DNA of 64,000 nucleotides from Pseudomonas koreensis (GCF_025447595.1 NZ_JAOEJU010000001.1:1-64000); one strand, 5' to 3'; shown: positions 19,046-28,288, counted from the first letter of the stretch. Numbers and translations: made by a program. The notes: generated from the letters alone by a model not told the origin.

Positions 19046-19646
19046 TCAGGGCTGCCATTTTCACCAGGTCCGCCAGCGAACGCGCTTTCATCTTGCGCAT
19101 GACTTTGCCGCGATGGGCCTTGACCGTGATCTCGCTGATATTGAGATCGGCGGCAATCAGTTTGTTCAGACGCCCGCTGACTACCGAGGCCATGATTTCC
19201 TGTTCACGGGGCGTCAGGGTCTTGTAGTCCGCGAGCAATGAACGAAGGTTCTTTTCGCCTTCCAGCGCGGCGCGGCTGCCTTCGAGCGCATCGGCCATGG
19301 CGGTGAGGATCACATCATCGTTGAAGGGTTTGGTCAGAAACTCCACGGCGCCGGCCTTGAAGGCCCGAACCGTGCGCGGAATGTCACCGTAGCCGGTGAT
19401 GAAGATGATCGGCATGTTGTAGCGTTCATCCGCGAGAGATGTTTGCAGGTCCAGGCCGCTCAGGTCGGGCAGGTTGATGTCCAGCACCAGACAACTGGGC
19501 ACCAGCGCCCGGGGCGTGTCGAGAAAATCCTGCGCAGACTCGAATAGCCGTGGCTGCCAGCCAGCGAAGCGGATCATCAGTTCCAGCGACTCGCGCACGG
19601 AAATGTCGTCGTCTACAACGAAAACGACGGGCGTGACATCACTCAT
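19032..19646 (-). CDS. FixJ-family response regulator
   Basis: The 204-residue protein has a receiver domain (DDD near residue 12, phospho-acceptor Asp56 in LVLDINLPDLSG, Thr in FITGYGD, Lys in LTKPF). A LuxR/FixJ helix-turn-helix follows (LTPREQEIMASVVSGRLNKLIAADLNISEITVKAHRGKVMRKM). Two starts have good ribosome sites: ATG 19646 (GGAG 8 bases before) and ATG 19694 (AGGAA 8 bases before); the shorter form is given. With the kinase and single-domain receiver upstream on the same strand it forms a FixLJ-like signalling set. Confidence 0.87.
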   Translation of the reverse strand: MSDVTPVVFVVDDDISVRESLELMIRFAGWQPRLFESAQDFLDTPRALVPSCLVLDINLPDLSGLDLQTSLADERYNMPIIFITGYGDIPRTVRAFKAGAVEFLTKPFNDDVILTAMADALEGSRAALEGEKNLRSLLADYKTLTPREQEIMASVVSGRLNKLIAADLNISEITVKAHRGKVMRKMKARSLADLVKMAALITRA

Positions 19647-19726
19647 CGGTAATGCTCCGTGTGAAAGGGCCAATGCGTCGCTCGAGTTCAACATGTTTTC
19701 GATTCCTTTTTTGTCCGGCTTCACGC

Positions 19727-20098
19727 TCAATCCAGGGGCAGGGCGGCGCTCAGGGCCTTGAGCAGTTGCGCTTCGCTGAAAGGTTTGAACAGGCACTCGA
19801 CAGCACCGTGACTCAGCAGCTTCGCCTGTTCGCTGGCATCGCTGTGAGCGGTGATGAAAATGACCGGAATTCGGTAGCCGCGACGCAGCAATTCCCTGTG
19901 CAGATCAGGCCCCGACATGCCCGGCATGGCCACATCGAGAATCAGGCAATGTGTCAGGTCGAGAAAGGGCGATGCCAGAAACGCCTGCGCCGAGGCGAAC
20001 GCCTGGACGGCAAAGCCGAACTCCTTGATCAGGTCAGGCAGTGATTCACGAACCGACTCGTCATCATCGACAACCGATACGAGCAAATGCGTACCCAT
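19727..20098 (-). CDS. Single-domain response regulator receiver
   Basis: This 123-residue protein is only a receiver domain: acidic pocket VVDDDES at residues 9-15, phospho-acceptor Asp55 in LILDVAMPGMSG, Thr in FITAHSD and Lys in LFKPF. With no output domain it probably acts as a phosphate sink, a phosphorelay shuttle or an allosteric partner between the kinase and the FixJ-type regulator. The ATG overlaps the kinase stop by one base (TGATG), so its translation is coupled to that of the kinase. Confidence 0.87.
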   Translation of the reverse strand: MGTHLLVSVVDDDESVRESLPDLIKEFGFAVQAFASAQAFLASPFLDLTHCLILDVAMPGMSGPDLHRELLRRGYRIPVIFITAHSDASEQAKLLSHGAVECLFKPFSEAQLLKALSAALPLD

Positions 20099-21714
20099 CA
20101 ATCATTCTCCACGGTGCGATCGGTGAGGTCGCGGTTAGCGGTTTGCGGCAAGTCCGTCGAATTCGGGATGGCAAAGGTGAACGTCGCACCCGGGCCGTCG
20201 TTGGCGCTAGCCCAGAGTTTTCCATCGTGGCGCTCGACGATGGAACGGCTGATGGACAAACCGACACCCATGCCCGAGCTTTTTGTGGTGTAGAAGGCAT
20301 TGAAGATTCGCTCGATGTCCTGCGGATCGACGCCGTTGCCGCTGTCCTTCACCGCCAGGTAAACGCTCTCGTCCGCCCCAAGCCCGGTGCTGACGATCAA
20401 TTGCCGGGTCCGGCCGTGGATCGCGCTCATGGCCTCGGCGGCATTCATGATCAGGTTGAGGATCACCTGCTGAAGCTGGACCCGGTCGCCCCTGACCAGC
20501 GGCAGGGCTTCGGCAAATTGCGGATGCAGCACCACGCCGTTGCGTTGCAGCTCGCCCAGCAGCATGGCAATGACTTCTCGTGCCGCGTCATTCAGATTGA
20601 CGTCTTCAATGGTGATGTTTTTTTTCGAGAACAGCGCCCGCAGTCGATTGATCACATCGGCCGCGCGATTGCCGTCACGAATGGTGCGGCGCGCGGTTTC
20701 CAGGGCGCCGTCGACATTCGGCGGATCCGCACCGAGCATGCGCAGGCAGGTGCTGGCGTTGGTGATGATGCCGGCCAGCGGTTGATTGACTTCGTGGGCA
20801 ATCGACGCCGTGACCGCGCCAAGGCTGGCGACCCTGGCCAGGTGCGTCAGTTCCGAGCGCGCCTTGCTCAAGAGGACTTCCGCCCGCTTGCGGTCTTCGA
20901 TGTCGGTGTTTTCACCGTACCAGCGCACGACCCGCCCGAAGTCATCGCGCTGGGGCACGGCGCGGATCAGAAACCAGCGGTAAATACCGTCGAAGCGCTT
21001 CAGTCGGGCCTCGTACTCACCGGCGTTACCTGATTGCAGAATCCCTTGCCAATAACCCGCGAGGCCCGGGGCATCGTCCGGATGAATCGACGCCGTCCAG
21101 CCGTTGCCGCAAGCCTGTTCGAGGGACATGCCGGTGTAATCGCACCAGCGTTGATTGACGAAGCCGACACTGCCTTCAGGCGAAGCGCTCCAGACGAATC
21201 CGGGAACCGCATCAATGATCCCGCGCAGGCGTTCCTCCGAGGCGCTGACTTCAGCGAGGGCGTTGGCGATCAATACCTTGTCCCGCCGGCGCTCGTCGAT
21301 ATCGACCTGAAGTACGCACCAACGGCTAATGGCGCCTTCGTTGTCCCGGATCGGCAGACCACGCACATGAAACCAGCGATAAACACCGTCGGCGCGCCGG
21401 ATGCGATGCTCGATCTCGTAGGGCGTGCCCGTGCCGACCGAATGCATCCACGCCGCGATGACCGAAGGCAGATCGTCCGGGTGCACGGTGTCGCTGGCTT
21501 GCCAGCGCTTCAGTTCATCGAGCGGTGCGCCGATGTAATCCATGATTTGCCGGTTGACCTGCTCCAGTTCGCCGGTCGGCGTCATGAAGGCGACCATGGC
21601 CGGGATACTGTCGATGATCGAGTCGACCGACGGCGTAGACGTGGCCTTGTCATTGATGTGGCCAGGACCGTCTTCGATGACGTGCTCGCGCTCGTTCGTC
21701 ATACCGATTCTCAT
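20098..21714 (-). CDS. PAS-domain sensor histidine kinase (FixL-like)
   Basis: The kinase has about 538 residues, no membrane segment and two PAS/PAC modules (IIDSIPAMVAFMTPTGELEQVN... and IIDAVPGFVWSASPEGSVGFVN...). The HisKA domain has phospho-acceptor His307 in SIAHEVNQPLAGI, and the ATPase domain has N box LNLIMNAAEAM, G1 VKDSGNGVDP and G2 GMGVGLSISRSIVE. It is thus a soluble sensor. The signal is unknown; FixL-type haem binding cannot be inferred because no clear haem His was identified. Starts at 21714 and 21702 are both possible; GAGA 6 bases before 21702 supports the shorter form. It forms a minus-strand unit with both response regulators. Confidence 0.87.
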   Translation of the reverse strand: MRIGMTNEREHVIEDGPGHINDKATSTPSVDSIIDSIPAMVAFMTPTGELEQVNRQIMDYIGAPLDELKRWQASDTVHPDDLPSVIAAWMHSVGTGTPYEIEHRIRRADGVYRWFHVRGLPIRDNEGAISRWCVLQVDIDERRRDKVLIANALAEVSASEERLRGIIDAVPGFVWSASPEGSVGFVNQRWCDYTGMSLEQACGNGWTASIHPDDAPGLAGYWQGILQSGNAGEYEARLKRFDGIYRWFLIRAVPQRDDFGRVVRWYGENTDIEDRKRAEVLLSKARSELTHLARVASLGAVTASIAHEVNQPLAGIITNASTCLRMLGADPPNVDGALETARRTIRDGNRAADVINRLRALFSKKNITIEDVNLNDAAREVIAMLLGELQRNGVVLHPQFAEALPLVRGDRVQLQQVILNLIMNAAEAMSAIHGRTRQLIVSTGLGADESVYLAVKDSGNGVDPQDIERIFNAFYTTKSSGMGVGLSISRSIVERHDGKLWASANDGPGATFTFAIPNSTDLPQTANRDLTDRTVEND

Positions 21715-22033
21715 TGTGCAGTCACCGTTGAACAAAGATGCGCCTTCTGATGGCACTCGCCCATCATACTTTGGTGTCGCCTGTTGCGAATATCAGCCGC
21801 CATCGCGCATTGCGATGCGCATCACAGAGCGCCCGGCGCTTTTGTAAGCCACTGTATCTACGACCTCCCCAGCCACATCAGCATGCAAACCGGGTTGATC
21901 GCGAAACCGCGTGGATACATCGCCTGCCCACCATTGGCCCTGGTTTCAACGTCCTTTGACGATTGAATGAATGCAACGTGACGTATCCGGATCTGCCTCA
22001 GAACGGACCGTCCATGTAACAGGCGAAAACATT
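21715..22033. other. Divergent intergenic region, kinase / quinone oxidoreductase
   Basis: About 320 bases between divergent genes should contain the promoters of the two-component unit and of the oxidoreductase gene. A small stem (21828-21832 with 21836-21840) followed by TTT is visible but has no gene to terminate. No gene, RNA or clear operator was found. Confidence 0.4.
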
Positions 22034-22999
22034 ATGAAAGCGGTGATCATGCAGGCCTTTGGCGGCCCCGAAGTCTTGACGGTGCAAGACATCCAACTGC
22101 CAGAACCGGGACCCGGGCAGGTGCTGGTCAAGGTGAAGGCAGCGGGTGTCAATTTCATGGACACGGGCGTGCGACGCGGGCTCGGTGCAGCCTGGGAGCT
22201 GCCGATGACACTCGGTGTGGAAGGCGCCGGCATCGTCCTGGCAACCGGCCCGCAAGTGACGGAGTTCGTTGCCGGCGACCGCGTGGCCTGGCACTACGTG
22301 CCCGGCAGCTATGGCGAGAAAGTCATCGCACCGGTCAGCCAACTGGTGCCGTTGCCTGACGATATCGACTTCGCCACCGCCGCCAGCCTGATGATGCAAG
22401 GCCTGACAGCCAGCAATCTGGTGGACAAGGTTCACCGGATCCAGCCGGGCGACGTGGCCTTCGTCCACGCTGCAGCCGGGGGCGTGGGACTGTTGCTGAC
22501 CCAGATGATCAAGCTGCATGGCGGCAAGGTCATCGGCCGGGTGTCGCAGGCCGACAAGGTCGACGTGGTACTCGCGGCGGGGGCTGATTACGTGGTGATC
22601 GGACGGGCGCACAACATCGCCGGTCAGGTCCTGCGCCTGACCGAAGGCCAGCGCGTGAATGTGGTCTACGACGGCACGGGATCGGAGGGCTTTGCCGACT
22701 CTTTGAGCTTGCTGGATTACTTCGGCACCCTGGCGCTGTATGGGCCGTTCATGAACCCGATCCCGCCGATCGATATCTTCAGCGTGCCGCGTAGCATCAA
22801 GCTGACGTACCCCTCAGTCATGCACTACGTGCGCGAGCGCGAAGTCTTGCTGGAAAAATCCAGGCAATTGTTCGCATGGGTCGGCGCCGGCAAACTGAAA
22901 ACCGTCATCGGCAAGCGCTATTCACTGGAAGAGGCCGGACAGGCTCATCGCGATATCGAGTCGCGCAACACCACGGGCAAGCTGATCATTGTTCCGTAG
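22034..22999 (+). CDS. Quinone oxidoreductase (zeta-crystallin type MDR)
   Basis: The 321-residue protein is a zinc-free medium-chain dehydrogenase/reductase. It shows the N-terminal GPEVL, GVEGAGIV, AGDRVAW and GSYGEKV segments, and the cofactor motif AAAGGVGLLLTQMIK in place of the ADH glycine motif. NADPH-dependent one-electron or hydride reduction of quinones and enones is the family's reaction. The start at 22034 matches the normal N-terminus MKAVIM; the open frame extends further upstream without homology. The last 14 bases overlap the convergent MFS gene. Confidence 0.88.
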   Translation: MKAVIMQAFGGPEVLTVQDIQLPEPGPGQVLVKVKAAGVNFMDTGVRRGLGAAWELPMTLGVEGAGIVLATGPQVTEFVAGDRVAWHYVPGSYGEKVIAPVSQLVPLPDDIDFATAASLMMQGLTASNLVDKVHRIQPGDVAFVHAAAGGVGLLLTQMIKLHGGKVIGRVSQADKVDVVLAAGADYVVIGRAHNIAGQVLRLTEGQRVNVVYDGTGSEGFADSLSLLDYFGTLALYGPFMNPIPPIDIFSVPRSIKLTYPSVMHYVREREVLLEKSRQLFAWVGAGKLKTVIGKRYSLEEAGQAHRDIESRNTTGKLIIVP

Positions 23000-24233
23000 T
23001 GCACCGTTGCGAGGTGCCGTGCCAGATCAGCAGGGCCGCCAACACCTGGCTACCGGCAAAAAAGGTAAACAGGTCTTGTGCGGTCCATCTGGCATCGAGC
23101 AGGAACCCGGCGACAACCGGCGAAACAATCGCGCCCAGGCGCCCCGTCCCCAGCACCAGGCCGACGCCGGTCGTGCGCACGGCAGTTCCGAACGCCTGGG
23201 GTGTCAGCACATAAAGGGCCGCGACGGCACCATTGAGCATCAGGCCAAGCGTGGCGGCCACAGGAGCACTCAGACCTGAAACGTGAGTCGCCGGCATCAT
23301 CAATGGCAACAGCACGGCATTGAGCAACAGAAAACCCGATAACAGTCGCCGGCAGCCGAAACGATTGGCGGCCAGCCCCAGCAACAGGGCGCCGAGCACG
23401 CCGCCAATGGCCAGCAGAACGCCGATTCTGGCGCCTTGCCGGTCGGAAAAACCGTTGTGGATCAGCAGGGTCGGGGTCCAGCTCATCACGAAGTAAAAGC
23501 AGAACATCAGTAGAAAGAGCGCCAGCGCCAGCGAGGTGGTCTGCTGCCACTGATCCGCTGCAAACAACTCACGGACCGGGTAGCTGCGCGGCGCTGACTC
23601 GCCAGGCGCCGGTTGCTCAAGCGCCAGGAATGACGGCGATTCACGCAGCCATAATGCCCCGACCAGTGCCGCTGCGAGCGTAATGACACCGCCTGAGAGA
23701 AACACATAGCGCCAGCCAGCGGACTCATTGAGAGCGTGCGCCAGTACGCCGCCGAGACTGGCACCGAGGGCGAAGGCGAGCGATTGCAGGGCAATGGCCA
23801 GATTGCGCCGGTGCTGGCTGGCATGTTCGTAGGTCAGCACATTCGCCCCTACCAGCACCGCGCCCGTGCCAATGCCGGTCAGCAGTCGCAGGAGCAGCAG
23901 CACCTCATGGCTCGGGCTCCAGAAGGACAACAACATGCCAACGCCGCTGAGCAACAGCCCCGCGAGCAACAGTGGCCGACGTCCGAAACGGTCAGCCCGG
24001 GGCCCCGCAACCAACGAACCAAACGCCATGCCGACTAGGCTTGCACTCAGCAGCGCGCCCAACTGAGCGCCGCTCAGCGCCCACTCTGCCGATACCCGGC
24101 TGGCGGTGAAGGCCATCGCCATCACATCCAGACCATCGATTACGTTGAACAGCATGCACAGCCCGATCACCGACCACTGAGACGAGGTCGATGCCGCACT
24201 GCTCAGGCGTTCGAGCGCTGTTTCCCCAAGCAT
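22986..24233 (-). CDS. MFS transporter, aromatic acid:H+ symporter (AAHS) type
   Basis: The 415-residue protein has 12 predicted membrane segments. The sequence VIDGLDVMAMAFTASRVSAEW in segment 1 and GPRADRFGRRPLLLAG after segment 2 are characteristic of carriers for aromatic acids such as benzoate and hydroxybenzoates. AAGGA 6 bases before ATG 24233 fixes the start; an upstream ATG at 24284 has no such site. It is divergent from the operon of secreted hydrolases and could import what they release. That link is inferred from position only. Confidence 0.85.
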   Translation of the reverse strand: MLGETALERLSSAASTSSQWSVIGLCMLFNVIDGLDVMAMAFTASRVSAEWALSGAQLGALLSASLVGMAFGSLVAGPRADRFGRRPLLLAGLLLSGVGMLLSFWSPSHEVLLLLRLLTGIGTGAVLVGANVLTYEHASQHRRNLAIALQSLAFALGASLGGVLAHALNESAGWRYVFLSGGVITLAAALVGALWLRESPSFLALEQPAPGESAPRSYPVRELFAADQWQQTTSLALALFLLMFCFYFVMSWTPTLLIHNGFSDRQGARIGVLLAIGGVLGALLLGLAANRFGCRRLLSGFLLLNAVLLPLMMPATHVSGLSAPVAATLGLMLNGAVAALYVLTPQAFGTAVRTTGVGLVLGTGRLGAIVSPVVAGFLLDARWTAQDLFTFFAGSQVLAALLIWHGTSQRCTTEQ

Positions 24234-24448
24234 CCGCAATCCTTGTTCCGGTCTGTCATTCGAATGGGCCGTTCCCCGCCGCATTCTGCCCGTTAAACGC
24301 TACTGAATTCGAGCGTGATTTTGCGCGACAGGCCAATACGTCATACCAAAGTATCGACCGACACCATCGTGTAATCGCGGTGCTGACAGCCGGGTGGTCT
24401 GATCCGATTGGCGATGCCTTTCGAATAATGACTACAAGGAGATTAATC

Positions 24449-25792
24449 ATGGTTGCGGTTTCGTCCGGTCTTACCTGGCGCCATTGTCTGGCGTCATCCA
24501 TCAGGGGAGGCGCACTCGGCCTTGCCGTACTCGCTGGCAGCAGCGTCTGGGCCGCGACCCAGGCTGCGGATCCGTCGCAAACCATTCGCCCGTACACGAT
24601 TCATGTGGACGAAGCGAGGTTGAACGACCTGCGCAAACGCATCGCCGACACCCGCTGGCCGGACAAGGAAACGGTCAGCGACGTGTCCCAGGGTGTGCAA
24701 CTGGCGCAGGTCGAGGCCTTGGTCAAGTACTGGGGCAATGGCTATGACTGGCGCAAGGCCGAAGCGAAGCTCAATGCCTTGCCGGAGTTCGTGACCACCA
24801 TCGACGGCGTCGATATCCAGTTCATCCATGTGCGCTCGCGCAATCCCAACGCCATGCCGCTGATCCTTACCCACGGCTGGCCAGGTTCGCAGTTCGAATT
24901 CCTCAAGACCATCGGCCCGCTGACCGATCCCGTGGCGTATGGCGGCAAGGTCGAGGACTCGTTCGATGTGGTGATCCCGTCGATTCCCGGCCATGGCTTT
25001 TCCGGCAAACCGACCGAACTCGGCTGGGGCCCCGACCGGGTGGCGAAGGCCTGGGATGTGTTGATGAAGCGTCTGGGCTACAGCCATTATGTGTCCCAGG
25101 GTGGCGATCACGGTTCGGTGATTTCCGATGCACTGGGTCGCCTGGCGCCGCCCGGTTTGCTGGGCATCCACCTGAACATGCCGGCCACCGTGCCGCCGGA
25201 ACTGGTCAAGCCGATCAACAGCGGCGACCCGGCACCGGCAGGGCTGACTGCGCCGGAGGTGACGGCCTTCAATTCGCTCAGCCAGTTCTTCGGTCGCAAC
25301 GCCGCCTACGGCGCAATGATGGTGACCCGGCCGCAGACCATCGGTTATCTGCTGGCCGACTCGCCCGCCGGCACGGCAGCGTGGATGTACGAAAAATTCG
25401 CCGCATGGACCGACAGCGACGGTCAGCCCGAGAAAGTCCTGAGCCGCGATGAAATGCTCGACGACATCAGCCTGTACTGGCTGACCGACAGCGGGGCGTC
25501 GTCCTCCCGTTTCTATTGGGAGAACAACAACAATAACTTCAGCGCCGCCGCGCAGAAGACCACCGACATCAAAGTCCCGGTGGCGATCACCGTGTTCCCG
25601 CACGAAATATACCGTGCGCCGAAAGTCTGGTCGCAACGTGCCTATCCGTCGCTGGCCTACTTCAGCGAAGTCAGCAAGGGCGGTCACTTCGCGGCATGGG
25701 AGCAACCGCAATTGTTCAGCGAAGAACTGCGCGAAGCCTTTCGGCCACTGCGCGCGGCTGCGCAGAAAACCGCTGCTCAGGCAGCGCGCTAA
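24449..25792 (+). CDS. Secreted epoxide hydrolase (EHN domain plus alpha/beta fold)
   Basis: The 447-residue protein has a signal peptide (hydrophobic GALGLAVLAG, likely cleavage after SVWA). An epoxide-hydrolase N-terminal domain follows (IRPYTIHVDEARLNDLRKRIADTRWP). The alpha/beta core contains HGWPGS at residue 142, nucleophile Asp220 in SQGGDHGSV and catalytic His413 in SKGGHFAAW. It should open epoxides to diols in the periplasm. ATG 24449 has AAGGA 8 bases before it; the in-frame ATG at 24428 has none. It is the first of four genes in an operon. Confidence 0.88.
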   Translation: MVAVSSGLTWRHCLASSIRGGALGLAVLAGSSVWAATQAADPSQTIRPYTIHVDEARLNDLRKRIADTRWPDKETVSDVSQGVQLAQVEALVKYWGNGYDWRKAEAKLNALPEFVTTIDGVDIQFIHVRSRNPNAMPLILTHGWPGSQFEFLKTIGPLTDPVAYGGKVEDSFDVVIPSIPGHGFSGKPTELGWGPDRVAKAWDVLMKRLGYSHYVSQGGDHGSVISDALGRLAPPGLLGIHLNMPATVPPELVKPINSGDPAPAGLTAPEVTAFNSLSQFFGRNAAYGAMMVTRPQTIGYLLADSPAGTAAWMYEKFAAWTDSDGQPEKVLSRDEMLDDISLYWLTDSGASSSRFYWENNNNNFSAAAQKTTDIKVPVAITVFPHEIYRAPKVWSQRAYPSLAYFSEVSKGGHFAAWEQPQLFSEELREAFRPLRAAAQKTAAQAAR

Positions 25793-25878
25793 CCCTTCAA
25801 TCCGCAAGCACTTCAACCCGCAGCCCTTTAACCCCAAGCCCGGAACCGCCGCCCGGCGGTTCACGAGGGAGACTCGGC

Positions 25879-26922
25879 ATGACTGACTCTAACGCTGTAA
25901 CCCCATCCCGGCGCGTGCTCGCCGGTTCGATGCTGGCGCTTGCGCTGGGCTTTGCGTCGGCATACGCCAGCGCCGCCGAAGTGCCCGCCGGCAAGATCGA
26001 CGCCATTACTGCCGGCACCACTGTTTCGTTCGGCGCGCTGAAACACGTCAAGGCCGGATTGCTGGATGTGTCCTACGCCGAAGTCGGTCCCGCCGACGGT
26101 CCGGTGGTCATCCTGCTGCACGGCTGGCCCTACGACATTCACAGCTACACCGACGTGGCGCCGGCACTGGCGCAGAAGGGCTATCGGGTGCTGATTCCTT
26201 ACGCACGCGGTTATGGCGACACACGTTTCCTGTCTGCCAAAACCGTGCGCAACGGTCAGCCGGCGGCGCTGGCGAAGGATCTGATCGACTTTATGGACGC
26301 CCTGAAAATCAAGCAGGCCGTGCTCGGCGGCTACGACTGGGGCGCGCGCACCGCCGATATCGTCGCAGCGCTCTGGCCCGAGCGGGTGAAAGCGCTGGTG
26401 GCGGTGAGCGGTTACCTGATCGGCAGCCAGGACGCCGGCAAAACGCCGCTGCCGCCGGCGGCGGAGTTGCAGTGGTGGTATCAGTTCTACTTTGCGACCG
26501 AGCGCGGTCGCCTGGGCTACGAAAAGAACACCCATGACTTCGCCAAGCTGATCTGGCAGCTGGCTTCGCCGAAGTGGAACTTTGACGACGCGACCTACGA
26601 CCGCAGCGCCGTCGCGTTGCAGAATCCGGATCACGTCGCCGTGTCGATCTTCAACTACCGCTGGCGTCTGGGACTGGTCAAAGGGGAGGCGCAATACGAT
26701 CCGCTGGAGAAAAAGCTGGCGGCATTCCCTTCTATCGGCGTGCCGACCATCACCCTCGAAGGCGACGCCAATGGCGCACCGCACCCGCCGGCCGAGGCCT
26801 ACGCCAAGCGCTTCACCGGCAAATACGAATACCGGCTGATCAGCGGCGGCATCGGCCACAACCTGCCGCAGGAAGCGCCGCAGGCGTTCGCTCAGGCGGT
26901 GATCGATGCCGATCATCTCTGA
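25879..26922 (+). CDS. Secreted alpha/beta hydrolase, epoxide hydrolase/dehalogenase-like
   Basis: The 347-residue protein has a signal peptide with twin arginines (SRRVLAGSMLALALGFASAYASA). The core has HGWPYDIHSY, the nucleophile elbow GGYDWGART with Asp rather than Ser, and a C-terminal His in GGIGHNLPQEAP. An Asp nucleophile places it with epoxide hydrolases and haloalkane dehalogenases rather than esterases. GAGGGA sits 8 bases before the ATG. It is the second gene of the secreted-hydrolase operon, 86 bases after the first. Confidence 0.86.
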   Translation: MTDSNAVTPSRRVLAGSMLALALGFASAYASAAEVPAGKIDAITAGTTVSFGALKHVKAGLLDVSYAEVGPADGPVVILLHGWPYDIHSYTDVAPALAQKGYRVLIPYARGYGDTRFLSAKTVRNGQPAALAKDLIDFMDALKIKQAVLGGYDWGARTADIVAALWPERVKALVAVSGYLIGSQDAGKTPLPPAAELQWWYQFYFATERGRLGYEKNTHDFAKLIWQLASPKWNFDDATYDRSAVALQNPDHVAVSIFNYRWRLGLVKGEAQYDPLEKKLAAFPSIGVPTITLEGDANGAPHPPAEAYAKRFTGKYEYRLISGGIGHNLPQEAPQAFAQAVIDADHL

Positions 26923-26946
26923 TCGCTGGCCGAAGGAGATCCGACG

Positions 26947-27456
26947 ATGAAACTCAACCATTGGGCCGTGTTGCCAGCGGCCATTGCGCTCGCGGCATTG
27001 GCGGCCACCGGCGTCGCTTTGGGTCAGGCCGATGACGGCGAAGCGTCGCCGATCTACGGCGTGAAGCTGCCGAAAAACTATCGCCAGTGGGCGCTGATTG
27101 CCCCGGCCCAGGAAGCCGCGCCGCTGGATGAACTGCGCGCGGTGCTGGGCAATGACCGGGCGATCAAGGCTTATCAGAGCAAGACGCTGCCGTTTCCCGA
27201 CGGCACGGTGCTGGTGAAGCTGGCATGGAAACACGTGCAGTCGCCGGAATTCGAGCCGGCCTCGATTCCGGGGGCGGCCACCACCGTTCAGGTGATGGTC
27301 AAGGACTCGCGCAAATATGCCTCGACCGGTGGCTGGGGATTCGGCCGGTTCATCAACGGCAAACCCGCCGATGAGGCCCAGCACCAGACCTGCTTTGCCT
27401 GCCATCAGGCGCGGGTGCAGAACCACGATTTTGTCTTCACCCGATACGCCCCCTGA
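26947..27456 (+). CDS. Cytochrome P460 family protein
   Basis: The 169-residue protein has an N-terminal signal (LPAAIALAALAATGVALG). A beta-rich domain contains YRQWALIAP and FPDGTVLVKLAWKH, and a C-terminal haem c site CFACH lies in HQTCFACHQARVQNHDFVFT. The P460 fold includes enzymes that oxidise hydroxylamine through a Lys-crosslinked haem, but many members have no known role. The protein is periplasmic. Its place among secreted hydrolases suggests a redox step on the same substrate. AAGGAG lies ahead of the ATG. Confidence 0.85.
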   Translation: MKLNHWAVLPAAIALAALAATGVALGQADDGEASPIYGVKLPKNYRQWALIAPAQEAAPLDELRAVLGNDRAIKAYQSKTLPFPDGTVLVKLAWKHVQSPEFEPASIPGAATTVQVMVKDSRKYASTGGWGFGRFINGKPADEAQHQTCFACHQARVQNHDFVFTRYAP

Positions 27457-27480
27457 ATCTGTCATACGAGGAACATCCAC

Positions 27481-28257
27481 ATGAAAAAAACACTGACTGC
27501 ACTGAGCATCGCTGTAGGCCTGTGCCTGGGCGCCAATGCCTTCGCCCAAACCGCCAAACCCACGGTCGTGCTGGTGCACGGCGCGTTTGCCGACGCATCG
27601 AGCTGGAACGGCGTGGCGAAGATTCTCGAGAAGGATGGCTACACGGTAATCGCCGCTGCCAACCCGTTGCGCAGCGTCAAAAGCGATGGCGCAGCGGTAT
27701 CGGCGTTGCTGAGCAGCATCCAGTCGCCGGTGGTGCTGGTCGGTCACTCCTATGGCGGCAACGTCATCAGTGATGCGGCCAACGATCATGCCAATGTCAA
27801 AGCGCTGGTCTACGTCAGCGCGTTTGCCCCCGAGGCCGGTGAAACCGTCGCCGGGCTGGCCGGCAAGTTTCCCGGCAGCACCCTCGGGCCGACGCTGGCG
27901 CCACCCGTTGCGCTGGCCGATGGCGGCAAGGACTTGTACATCCAGCAGAGTAAGTTCCACGATCAGTTCGCCGCCGACGTCCCGGTTGCACAAGCGGCCC
28001 TGATGGCCGCGACCCAACGCCCGGTGACCGAAGCGGCGTTGAACGAGCAGGCCGGAACACCTGCCTGGAAACACATTCCGTCGTGGTACATCTATGGCGA
28101 CAAGGACAAGAACATCCCGCCCCAGGCGATGGCGTTCATGGCCAAGCGTGCAGATGCCAAGGCAGTCGAGGTGGTGAAGGGCGGCTCTCACGTGGTGATG
28201 GTGTCGAACCCGGCACCGGTGGCCCGATTGATTGAAAAAGCCGCTGCGGCCAACTGA
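27481..28257 (+). CDS. Secreted alpha/beta hydrolase with Ser nucleophile
   Basis: The 258-residue protein has a clear signal peptide (MKKTLTALSIAVGLCLGANAFA). It has HGAFADASSW as oxyanion region, nucleophile GHSYGG, an acid residue in YGDKDKNIPP and a His in GGSHVVMVSNP. The family (HNL/salicylate-esterase-like hydrolases) includes esterases and hydroxynitrile lyases. It is the last of the four-gene operon, 24 bases after the cytochrome gene. A hairpin follows the stop. Confidence 0.87.
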   Translation: MKKTLTALSIAVGLCLGANAFAQTAKPTVVLVHGAFADASSWNGVAKILEKDGYTVIAAANPLRSVKSDGAAVSALLSSIQSPVVLVGHSYGGNVISDAANDHANVKALVYVSAFAPEAGETVAGLAGKFPGSTLGPTLAPPVALADGGKDLYIQQSKFHDQFAADVPVAQAALMAATQRPVTEAALNEQAGTPAWKHIPSWYIYGDKDKNIPPQAMAFMAKRADAKAVEVVKGGSHVVMVSNPAPVARLIEKAAAAN

Positions 28258-28260
28258 AGC

Positions 28261-28288
28261 CCTGCGACGTGCCGAGGCGCGTCGCAGG
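28261..28288. terminator. Hairpin between convergent genes
   Basis: A 9-bp stem (28261-28269 with 28280-28288) with a 10-base loop that can pair further (GCC/GGC) lies directly after the hydrolase stop and before the end of the minus-strand MFS gene. There is no T run, so a bidirectional terminator role is likely but not certain. Confidence 0.5.
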
